64,000 nt of DNA from NCBI RefSeq assembly GCF_000024265.1, contig NC_013204.1, positions 2,282,180-2,346,179 on the forward strand, written 5' to 3'. This DNA comes from Eggerthella lenta DSM 2243 (lineage in GTDB: Bacteria; Actinomycetota; Coriobacteriia; Coriobacteriales; Eggerthellaceae). Below the pieces are notes generated by a model, which ran no database searches, was not told the origin of the DNA, and saw only the letters and a list, made by a program, of their open reading frames with translations. The stretch's first letter is position 1; each line of letters begins with the position of its first letter. The position numbers and the translations under genes were made by a program. This document shows, piece after piece, positions 1 to 6,789 of this stretch.

Positions 1-29
1 TCCCCCCCCCCGTCTCATTCCCGCACGCG

Positions 30-60
30 AAAAAGGATCCCCCGCCGAAGCAGGGGATCC
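30..60 (-). terminator. Intrinsic terminator of the arc operon
   Basis: Read on the minus strand, GGATCCCC, a loop and GGGGATCC form a stem that is followed by a run of five T. It lies 45 bases after the stop codon of the YfcC-type transporter and closes the minus-strand arginine deiminase operon. Confidence 0.85.
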
Positions 61-104
61 TCGAAACGCGTCGGTTCATTGCGGCTATGCCGCGGGTTGC
101 ACGC

Positions 105-1715
105 TTACGCGGTGCCCGGGATAACCATCATCGCAACCGTCAAGATGATCACGCAGGCGACGCCCAGCACCACGAACAGCTTGCCGCCGAACTTCAGCCA
201 TGTGGAGTATTCCACCTTGGCCAGCGCCAAACCGCCCATGATAGCACCGCTCGTCGGGGTGAACAGGTTCACCAGGCCGTTGCCGGCGCTGAAGATCATG
301 ATCATGACGTCGGTCGAGAAGCCCAGCGAGTTCGCCAGCGGGCCCATGATGGGCATGGACACCGTGGCCATGCCGGACGACGACGGGATCAAGAACGACA
401 GCACGATGTACAGCAAGAACGACATCGGCGCGAAGATGACCGCCGACAAACCGTTCAGAGCGTTCGCCGCGTTGTTCAGGATCCACATGTCGAGACCGGT
501 CTCGCCCATAAGCACGGTGATAGAACGAGCCATGGCGATGATCAGCACGACGCTCATCATATCGGCGGTGCCGTTGATGAATGCCTTGACGAAACGGCTC
601 TCGGACACGCCACCCACGATACCGATGATGATAGCCATGATGAGGAACCAGGTGGAAGCCTCATCGAAGTACCATTGACCCAACGGCAGACCCGTCAGGA
701 ACGCGGACCAACCCTGGGAGATCTCTTCTTCGGCCGTGACCGTGCCGGTCACATCGCCGTCGAACGTAATCTCGCCACCAACCTTCTTGTCGGTCCAAGC
801 CGCGGAGATGTCGTCGCCGCTAACCTGCGTGGTGACCTCTTCCGTCGCCGCACCGGCATCGAACACCTCGACGCCGAAGTCGCCCCAAGGGATGAAGCCG
901 ACGATCATGACTACGAACGTCAGGGCGAACACGATGAGCGTCCACTTCTGACGACCCGTCATAAGCTTCTCGTTCGGGTTCGCCTCAGCGGTTTCAGCTT
1001 CCTGCTGAGCCTCGCCGAACTCGGCCTTCATGGTTTCCTGTTCCTGCAAGGACAGGATGGTGGAACCCTTGTTGGCCTTGACCTTCTTCGCGTAGCGCAT
1101 GACGAAGACGATGGAGATCGCCAGCGTCACGAGCCACAGCACCACGCCCAGCAGGATGATGGTGCCCTGGTTGATCACGATGCCGGAAGAGCTCAAAGAG
1201 TCCACGGCAGCACCGACGGCAAACGGGTTGACCGTCGAACCGAGCACGCCGCAACCGGCACCCAACAGCACGACCGCGGCACCGACAACGCTGTCGAAGC
1301 CTGCGGCGACCATGGTGGCCGCGAGCAGCAGGTAGAACGGAACCGTTTCCTCGCACATACCGTACGTCGTACCGCCGATGGAGAAGATGAACATCAGAAT
1401 GGGAATGAGGATGAGCTCATTGCCCTTGAGCTTCTTCACCAGCGCTGCGATACCGGCGTCCAGCGCGCCCGTTTCCGTGACGATACCCAGGAAACCGCCC
1501 AGGATCAACACGAACAGACAAACAGGCAGGGCGTCGGTAAAGCCCTTGACGGGAGCCGTGGCCACATTGGCGACCGTGGCGCCTTGGACCCCTTCCACAC
1601 CGGCCAGCGACATCACTACCGTGACCAGCGCCAGCACGATCAGGATGATCAGCAGGATGGTAAACGATGATATAGATCGCTTTTTCTTGCTCTTTTCTTT
1701 TGCCTTCTCGGTCAT
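105..1715 (-). CDS. YfcC/ArcD2-type basic amino acid antiporter
   Basis: This 536-residue polytopic membrane protein has the hydrophobic pattern of the YfcC family, in the DcuC/ArsB-like transporter group. A short basic N-terminus rich in Lys and Ser precedes the first membrane helix. It lies downstream of arcA, arcB and arcC on the same strand and is followed by the operon terminator. The likely role is therefore exchange of arginine for ornithine across the inner membrane to feed the arginine deiminase pathway. The ATG follows a good Shine-Dalgarno (AGGAGGGG on the minus strand). A hydrophilic, acidic, Thr/Val-rich stretch of about 60 residues near residues 270-335 interrupts the membrane segments and looks like an extracytoplasmic loop. 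The family call is firm. The substrate is inferred from context, and citrulline or another amino acid cannot be excluded. Confidence 0.85.
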   Translation of the reverse strand: MTEKAKEKSKKKRSISSFTILLIILIVLALVTVVMSLAGVEGVQGATVANVATAPVKGFTDALPVCLFVLILGGFLGIVTETGALDAGIAALVKKLKGNELILIPILMFIFSIGGTTYGMCEETVPFYLLLAATMVAAGFDSVVGAAVVLLGAGCGVLGSTVNPFAVGAAVDSLSSSGIVINQGTIILLGVVLWLVTLAISIVFVMRYAKKVKANKGSTILSLQEQETMKAEFGEAQQEAETAEANPNEKLMTGRQKWTLIVFALTFVVMIVGFIPWGDFGVEVFDAGAATEEVTTQVSGDDISAAWTDKKVGGEITFDGDVTGTVTAEEEISQGWSAFLTGLPLGQWYFDEASTWFLIMAIIIGIVGGVSESRFVKAFINGTADMMSVVLIIAMARSITVLMGETGLDMWILNNAANALNGLSAVIFAPMSFLLYIVLSFLIPSSSGMATVSMPIMGPLANSLGFSTDVMIMIFSAGNGLVNLFTPTSGAIMGGLALAKVEYSTWLKFGGKLFVVLGVACVIILTVAMMVIPGTA

Positions 1716-1819
1716 AACAACCCCTCCTAATTATGAGGATCGAGTCGGATATTTTGGCGAACGAGAAATTTTCAAGCGGATCAGTGGAAGCGTAACCGCA
1801 GACCGCTGTACCCCTGTTG

Positions 1820-1849
1820 CGGTGGCATGCGCCGAAACGCATGCCACCG
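1820..1849. other. Perfect 12-bp stem-loop between arcC and yfcC
   Basis: CGGTGGCATGCG, a CCGAAA loop and the exact complement of the first arm form a strong hairpin in the 184-base gap between arcC and the antiporter gene. No T-run follows on either strand, so it is more likely an mRNA processing or stability element than a full terminator. That reading is an inference. Confidence 0.6.
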
Positions 1850-1899
1850 CCCATCGTGCGGAAGCTGGGGGAAGCCTTCCGCTCACACGCAAAAAAGCT

Positions 1900-2853
1900 T
1901 TACGCCGTGATGACGGTGCCCGTCTTGCCTTCGATACCGGCAGCGGCGCACTCGAGCGACGTGATGAGAGCCTTGCCCTCGGGGAACGCGCGCACGTACT
2001 CGATGCACGCCTCCACCTTCGGGAGCATGGAGCCGGGGGCGAACTGGCCCTGGGCGATGAACTCCTCAGCCTCGGCAATGGTCATCGTGTCGATCTCGGC
2101 CTGGTCGGGCTTGCCGAAGTTCACGCAAACCTTCTCGACAGCCGTCAGGATGACCAGCATGTCGGCGCCGAAGTCGGCGGCCAACTTGGCCGAGGAGCGG
2201 TCCTTGTCGATGACCGCCGGGACGCCCTCGTACAGGCCCTCCTTCTCGAACACCGGCACCCCGCCGCCGCCCGTGGACACCACGATGTAGCCGGCGTCCA
2301 TGAGGTCCTTCACCGCGTCGAACTCCACGATGCGCACCGGCTTCGGGGAGGCGACGACCTGGCGCCAGCCGCGGCCCGCGTCCTCCTTGAAGGTCCAGCC
2401 GGTCTCGGCGGCCTTGGCCTTGGCCTCCTCCTCGGAGAGGAAGGCGCCGACGGGCTTGGTGGGGTTCTGGAACGCCGGGTCGGCCGGGTCTACCACGGTC
2501 TGCGTCACGACGCAGGCCGTCGAGCGGTCGATGCCGCGCAGCTTCATGTCGTTCAGGATGGCCTGGGACAGCTGGTAGCCGATGTAGCCCTGGCTCATGG
2601 CGCCGGCCTCGGGGAACGGCATCTCGGGCGTCTTGCCGTCGTTGGCGGACGCGTACGCGAACGCGTTGTTGATCATGCCGACCTGGGGGCCGTTGCCGTG
2701 GGAGACCACGACGTTGATGCCCTCTTCGACCATGTCGACGATGTTCTTCGCCGTCGCCTTCACGAGCTCGAGCTGCTCCTGGGGCGTGTTGCCCAGAGCG
2801 TTGCCGCCGAGCGCGATGACAACCGACTTACCTTCACCCTTCTGATAAGGCAT
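1900..2853 (-). CDS. arcC: Carbamate kinase
   Basis: This 317-residue cytoplasmic enzyme of the amino acid kinase fold is the last catalytic step of the arginine deiminase pathway. It transfers phosphate from carbamoyl phosphate to ADP, giving ATP, CO2 and ammonia. The N-terminal phosphate-binding motif ALGGNAL and the motif SHGNGPQVG are intact, and the length matches bacterial ArcC (about 310). The gene lies 24 bases after arcB, so the two are very probably co-transcribed. It yields the ATP gain of the pathway. I see nothing unusual in the protein. Confidence 0.97.
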   Translation of the reverse strand: MPYQKGEGKSVVIALGGNALGNTPQEQLELVKATAKNIVDMVEEGINVVVSHGNGPQVGMINNAFAYASANDGKTPEMPFPEAGAMSQGYIGYQLSQAILNDMKLRGIDRSTACVVTQTVVDPADPAFQNPTKPVGAFLSEEEAKAKAAETGWTFKEDAGRGWRQVVASPKPVRIVEFDAVKDLMDAGYIVVSTGGGGVPVFEKEGLYEGVPAVIDKDRSSAKLAADFGADMLVILTAVEKVCVNFGKPDQAEIDTMTIAEAEEFIAQGQFAPGSMLPKVEACIEYVRAFPEGKALITSLECAAAGIEGKTGTVITA

Positions 2854-2877
2854 GTTTGTTCACCTAGTCTTTCTGAG

Positions 2878-3873
2878 TTAGGAGAGCGTCGCGTACATGA
2901 CGGCCTTGATGGTGTGCATGCGGTTCTCGGCCTCGTCGAACACCTTGGACTGCTTGGACTCGAACACGCCGTCGGTGACTTCCATCTCCGTGACGCCGAA
3001 GCGCTCGGCGATGTCGGCACCGGTGGTGGTGTTGGTGTCGTGGAACGACGGCAGGCAGTGCAGGAAGATGGCGTCCTTGCTGGCCATGGCCATGACTTCC
3101 TCCGTCACGCGGTAAGGCTCGAGGAGCTTGATGCGCTCGGCCCACACCTCGTCGGGCTCGCCCATGGACACCCACACGTCGGTGTAGATGACGTCGGCGC
3201 CCGTGCAGGCATCCTTCACGTCTTCGGTCAGCTTGATCGTGCAGCCGTTCTCGGCGGCGATGGCCTCGCAGGTCTCCACGAGGTCGGCGGCCGGCATGTT
3301 CTCCTTGGGGCCGCAGGCGACGAAGTTCAGGCCCAGCTTGGCGCACACGACCATGAGCGAACGAGCCACGTTGTTGGCAGCATCGCCCATGAACACCAGC
3401 GTCTTGCCCTTGATGTCGTAGTTGAAGTTCTCCTGAACCGTCAGGATGTCAGCGAGCATCTGGGTGGGATGCCACTCGGTGGTCAGGCCGTTCCACACCG
3501 GCACGGAAGCGCCGGCAGCCAGCTCTTCCACGTCGGACTGCGCGAAGCCGCGGAATTCGATGCCGTCGTAGAAACGGTCGAGCACGCGGGCGGTGTCCTC
3601 GATGGACTCCTTCTTGCCCATCTGGGAGCTGCCCGGATCGAGGTAGGTCACGCCCATGCCGAGATCCATGGCGCCGACCTCGAACGCGCAGCGCGTGCGG
3701 GTGGACGTCTTCTGGAACAGCAGGACGATGTTCTTGCCCTCGAGGTAACGATGGGGGGTACCGGTCAATTTCAGGTTCTTGAATTCGCGGGACAACTTCA
3801 GCAGGTACTCGATTTCCTCGGTGGTGAAGTCGAGGAGGCGCAGGAAGTCGCGACCGCTCAGGCTAGTAGGCAT
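2878..3873 (-). CDS. arcB: Ornithine carbamoyltransferase (catabolic)
   Basis: This 331-residue enzyme has the carbamoyl phosphate-binding motif STRTRCAFEVG near residue 57 and the ornithine-site motif HCLPSFHD near residue 272, both diagnostic of the family. Between arcA and arcC it would run in the catabolic direction: citrulline plus phosphate gives ornithine plus carbamoyl phosphate. The start codon is preceded by GAAAGGAATG on the minus strand, a good ribosome-binding site. The 182-base gap upstream, between it and arcA, contains hairpins that could separate transcript levels. The anabolic paralogue ArgF is the alternative name, but the operon favours ArcB. Confidence 0.97.
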   Translation of the reverse strand: MPTSLSGRDFLRLLDFTTEEIEYLLKLSREFKNLKLTGTPHRYLEGKNIVLLFQKTSTRTRCAFEVGAMDLGMGVTYLDPGSSQMGKKESIEDTARVLDRFYDGIEFRGFAQSDVEELAAGASVPVWNGLTTEWHPTQMLADILTVQENFNYDIKGKTLVFMGDAANNVARSLMVVCAKLGLNFVACGPKENMPAADLVETCEAIAAENGCTIKLTEDVKDACTGADVIYTDVWVSMGEPDEVWAERIKLLEPYRVTEEVMAMASKDAIFLHCLPSFHDTNTTTGADIAERFGVTEMEVTDGVFESKQSKVFDEAENRMHTIKAVMYATLS

Positions 3874-4020
3874 AGATCATTCCTTTCAACGTTGCTTACA
3901 GAACAAAACAAAATACGCACCGGCGGATAGAGCCAAGTTTCCGTCCGCCCCTTTTCGAACGCCAGGGCCGCGTTGCACGGCCCCGGCAATCCGGAAAAGG
4001 CAAGGGTAGCTCTCATAGCA

Positions 4021-4046
4021 CTCGTGCGCATGCAGCTGCGCACGAG
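4021..4046. other. 10-bp perfect stem-loop between arcA and arcB
   Basis: CTCGTGCGCA, a six-base loop and TGCGCACGAG form a perfect stem ten bases past the arcA stop. A weaker GGCCG/CGGCC hairpin lies at about 3965-3981. Neither is followed by a T-run, so I read them as intercistronic stability or attenuation elements. Confidence 0.55.
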
Positions 4047-4055
4047 CTTGGTACC

Positions 4056-5273
4056 TTAGTCCTCGCGCACAAGCGGCATGCTCATGCAGCGCGGGCCGCC
4101 ACGGCCGCGAGACAGCTCGGCGGAGGGCATCTCGAGAACCTTGAGGCCCTTCTCCTTGAGCAGCGCGTTCGTCACGTCGTTGCGCTCGTACACCACGATG
4201 GTGCCCGGCGCGATGCACAGCGTGTTCGAGCCGTCGTTCCACTGCTCGCGCTCGGCCGCGATGCGGTCGCCGCCGCCGCAGGGAATGAGCTCCACGGGGT
4301 TGCCGACGTACTTCTCGAGGATGTCCTCGAGCTTGCCGCTCATCTCCTTGACCTTGATACCGTCGCCCTCGGCGGTGATCTCGAAGACGGTCAGCGGGCC
4401 CATGATGCCGGGATGGATGGTGAACTTGTCGACGTCGATCTGGGTGAACACCGTGTCAAGGTGCATCATCGCGCGGTTGTTCGGGATGTTGAACGCCAGG
4501 ATGGTCTCGACCGGGCTGGTCTCGTCCTCGAAGATGTTCTTCGCGATGGCGTCGATGGCGTCGGGCTCGGTGCGCTGGGAAATGCCGATGGCCAGCACCT
4601 TGTCGTTGATGTTGAGGATGTCGCCGCCCTCGATGTGGAACGTGTTGTAGCGGCTGTAGTACTCGGGAACATCCGCGAAGTCCGGATGGTTTCCGAAGAT
4701 GTACTCGGCGTAGATCGTCTCGCGGTTGCGCGTGACGGAGTACATGCGGTTGATGGACACGCCGTTGCCGATGGACGCGAACGGATCGCGGGTGAAGTAC
4801 AGGTTCGGCATGGGGGCGATGACCATCTTGGAGGACTCGCTGACGAGATCGACCAGGGAGTTCGACTTGTCGGTGTGAAGCTCGGTGAGGTTGATGCCCT
4901 CCATCGTCTTCATGACCAGGTCGAGGTTATCGGGGTAGTTCTCCTGCATATAGTCGAAGATGATCTTCTGGTAGCGGTCGGTGCGGATACCGGCCTCTTC
5001 GATCCACTGCTTGAGGAACTTCTCGCGCAGTTCGGGTTTCTGATCGAGGACCTCGGCCATGAGCTTCTCGAGGTACACGACCTCCACGCCGTTGTCGCGC
5101 AGAATCTGCGCGAAAGCGTCGTGCTCCTCCTGAGCGACCTTCAGAAACGGGATGTCGTCGAACAGCAGCTCTTCGAGCGTGTTCGGCGTCAGGTTCAGAA
5201 GCTCTCGACCAGGGCGGTGGAGAAGAACTTTTTTCAAGGGCTTGATCTCGCTCTTGACGTTCAAACCAGCCAT
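4056..5273 (-). CDS. arcA: Arginine deiminase
   Basis: This 405-residue guanidino-group hydrolase converts arginine to citrulline and ammonia, the first step of the pathway. The family motifs are all present: [10 protein letters not shown] near residue 163, [15 protein letters not shown], and the C-terminal GGPRCMSMP carrying the catalytic Cys near residue 397. The length is typical. The start has AAAGGAGGG upstream on the minus strand. It is the first gene of the arcA-arcB-arcC-antiporter unit and has a 540-base upstream region with possible operators. In gut Eggerthella this pathway is a main energy source. That fits the locus but is background knowledge. Confidence 0.98.
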   Translation of the reverse strand: MAGLNVKSEIKPLKKVLLHRPGRELLNLTPNTLEELLFDDIPFLKVAQEEHDAFAQILRDNGVEVVYLEKLMAEVLDQKPELREKFLKQWIEEAGIRTDRYQKIIFDYMQENYPDNLDLVMKTMEGINLTELHTDKSNSLVDLVSESSKMVIAPMPNLYFTRDPFASIGNGVSINRMYSVTRNRETIYAEYIFGNHPDFADVPEYYSRYNTFHIEGGDILNINDKVLAIGISQRTEPDAIDAIAKNIFEDETSPVETILAFNIPNNRAMMHLDTVFTQIDVDKFTIHPGIMGPLTVFEITAEGDGIKVKEMSGKLEDILEKYVGNPVELIPCGGGDRIAAEREQWNDGSNTLCIAPGTIVVYERNDVTNALLKEKGLKVLEMPSAELSRGRGGPRCMSMPLVRED

Positions 5274-5489
5274 AGCAACCCTCCTTTTCCTTTATGCATT
5301 TTCCAGATTTTAGGCTTGCGGAAGCGCCCGTTGCGCACCGGGCGTCCGTTCACCTCGCCAAAATCTCATGGTTCGGATCAAATTGCAACCACAAAAACGA
5401 AACAAAACGGTACCCCTCGTCATACCTCGTGGTTTTTCGGCGAATGGTCATCACCTAGCCGAGTACTATTCACAGTTTCTTCATATTTG

Positions 5490-5505
5490 CTTTATTGCGA
5501 TAAAG
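5490..5505. promoter_or_regulatory. Palindrome, possible Crp/Fnr-family operator
   Basis: CTTTAT, TGCG, ATAAAG is a perfect dyad with a four-base centre, the same geometry as Fnr-type sites (five-base arms, four-base centre) but with TTTAT in place of TTGAT. It lies about 217 bases upstream of arcA. Arc operons in other bacteria are often controlled by Crp/Fnr-family proteins, so this is a candidate operator by analogy only. Confidence 0.4.
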
Positions 5506-5587
5506 TGTTGAAGTGGTTGCTGAAGCTGGTTTTCAGGGCTGGAACGCCCCATCGACGGACGTTGGGAGTGCATATTTGATTAACTCG

Positions 5588-5605
5588 AATGCATAAACAT
5601 TCAAA
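5588..5605. promoter_or_regulatory. ARG-box-like sequence
   Basis: On the minus strand the 18 bases read TTTGAATGTTTATGCATT. The left half-site TNTGAAT is exact and the right half departs by a few bases from the usual ATTCA. ArgR-family regulators bind such boxes upstream of arginine genes. The site is far from arcA (about 315 bases), which lowers confidence. Confidence 0.35.
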
Positions 5606-5813
5606 AAGATGCATTTAGGATGCAATCGTTTCGCCACATGCCGATCGGATGCTGAGAGCACGAGGCGCCCCGAGCCGATACTCTTGCAGCTTTCGAGCGC
5701 AAAACGCCAGATATATGGCTAATTTTCAGCCATCGCTCCCCCGCCGGTGCGCTCTACGCATCCATCGGTTGCAGGAGGGAGTTTTACGGTATAATACCGG
5801 TGCTCGCTGAAAC

Positions 5814-5889
5814 GCGCCCGTGGCTCAATGGATAGAGCAACGGACTTCTAATCCGTCGGTTGCAGGTTCGAGTCCTGCCGGGCGCGCCA
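5814..5889 (+). tRNA. tRNA-Arg (anticodon TCT)
   Basis: The cloverleaf is complete: acceptor GCGCCCG pairs with CGGGCGC, the anticodon stem ACGGA/TCCGT frames the loop CTTCTAA, the T-arm contains GGTTCGAGTCC, and CCA is encoded. A TATAAT box at 5790-5795 and TTGCAG at 5769-5774 make a plausible promoter with a short 15-base spacer. Confidence 0.97.
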
Positions 5890-6176
5890 TCTTCTGCTTG
5901 CGTCGGCGCTTCGTTCGTACCTGCCTTTTTTGGCAATTTGAATAAAATTTAATTATTATCTCAAACTTTTTTCTAAAATACAATAGGAAGTTCTAAGTTA
6001 GTCACAAGGCGATGACGGACAGCTCTGTTTTCGGACGCAGGATGCGGCGTTGTCAACCGATTGGCAACATCCTTCGCAAGCTAACTCGATCTTCTTATTC
6101 GATGGCGTACTATTGAAAGCTCTATAACCTCCTAGCTCATGACTATTCTTAGATCGCACATCGAGAGGAGCTGCGC
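5890..6176. other. AT-rich intergenic stretch, no gene seen
   Basis: The 287 bases between tRNA-Arg and the glutaredoxin gene include a markedly AT-rich core (about 5930-6000) that differs from the surrounding GC-rich DNA. I find no convincing coding frame, no repeat of the tRNA 3' end and no structured RNA. GAGAGGAG at its end is the ribosome-binding site of the next gene. Confidence 0.4.
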
Positions 6177-6419
6177 ATGCCGTACATGGAGAACCATACG
6201 TTGTACTACAAGAAGCAGTGCCCGTTCTGTCAAAAGGTTCTACGCTTCATGGACGACAACAAGATCACGATGGACACGCGAGACACCTTGCAACCCGGCA
6301 ACCAGAACGACCTCGTTCGCATCGGGGGAAAGAAGCAGGTTCCCTGCCTCGTCATCAACGGCAAACCCCTCTACGAATCAGACGACATCATCGCCTACCT
6401 GCGCTCGACGAACGCTTAG
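6177..6419 (+). CDS. Glutaredoxin-like protein
   Basis: This 80-residue thioredoxin-fold protein has the redox motif CPFC at residues 15-18, the cis-proline motif VPCLV, and a C-terminal ESDDIIAYL segment typical of glutaredoxins and GST N-terminal domains. It would catalyse thiol-disulfide exchange in the cytoplasm. GAGAGGAG lies just upstream of the ATG. ATG at 6186 is an alternative start. The gene is monocistronic, with its own terminator 30 bases after the stop. Confidence 0.88.
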   Translation: MPYMENHTLYYKKQCPFCQKVLRFMDDNKITMDTRDTLQPGNQNDLVRIGGKKQVPCLVINGKPLYESDDIIAYLRSTNA

Positions 6420-6448
6420 CGCCGCTTTCATAGCACCTGCGCCATCGA

Positions 6449-6479
6449 CCGTCCGCACTCGCTGCGGGCGGTTTTTTTT
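6449..6479 (+). terminator. Intrinsic terminator after the glutaredoxin gene
   Basis: CCGTCCGCA, a short loop and TGCGGGCGG form a stem with one mismatch, followed by eight T at 6472-6479. Confidence 0.9.
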
Positions 6480-6600
6480 CATGCCGAAGCCTTTTGCAGC
6501 TCGTCCCTCCCCCGATCCACCGGGAGCACACGCGTCGACGAGACGCCGAACAGGCGGTAACGATGCGCAATCAAGTCGGGCGCGACGCCGGCCGGCAAAG

Positions 6601-6629
6601 AAAAGGCCGTGCACACTGGGTGCACGGCC
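6601..6629 (-). terminator. Terminator downstream of tRNA-Gly
   Basis: On the minus strand GGCCGTGCAC, a five-base loop and GTGCACGGCC form a perfect 10-bp stem followed by TTTT. It begins 11 bases after the 3' end of tRNA-Gly. Confidence 0.85.
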
Positions 6630-6639
6630 TGCAAATTCG

Positions 6640-6713
6640 TGGAGCGGGTGACGGGAATCGAACCCGCGTCATGAGCTTGGAAGGCTCAGGTTCTACCATT
6701 GAACCACACCCGC
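6640..6713 (-). tRNA. tRNA-Gly (anticodon TCC)
   Basis: On the minus strand the acceptor GCGGGTG pairs with CACCCGC, the anticodon stem TGAGC/GCTCA frames CTTCCAA, the T-arm contains GGTTCGATTCC, and the CCA end is encoded. Confidence 0.97.
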
Positions 6714-6789
6714 GTTTTGCGCGGCGACTATTGTACCGCAAGTTCGCCCGATGCGAGCGAAATTATCCGAGAAGAACCACGAGGTGCCC

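Larger units (their letters stand above)
5274..5813 (-). promoter_or_regulatory. Upstream regulatory region of the arc operon
   Basis: This 540-base gap holds no convincing gene. It is AT-richer than its surroundings. It contains a palindrome at 5490-5505, an ARG-box-like sequence at 5588-5605 and repeated TGCAT motifs near 5570-5620. It must carry the arcA promoter on the minus strand and, at its right end, the tRNA-Arg promoter on the plus strand. The exact arcA promoter cannot be fixed by eye. Confidence 0.5.

Noticed and set aside
87-1670. Long open frame on the plus strand opposite the YfcC-type gene, and many similar antisense frames in GC-rich genes
   Set aside because: They are shadows of strongly coding minus-strand genes, with Arg/His/Asp-rich composition and no family motifs or ribosome-binding sites.
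5890-6176. AT-rich stretch after tRNA-Arg as a possible integrated element
   Set aside because: No copy of the tRNA 3' end is found downstream and there is no foreign-looking gene.
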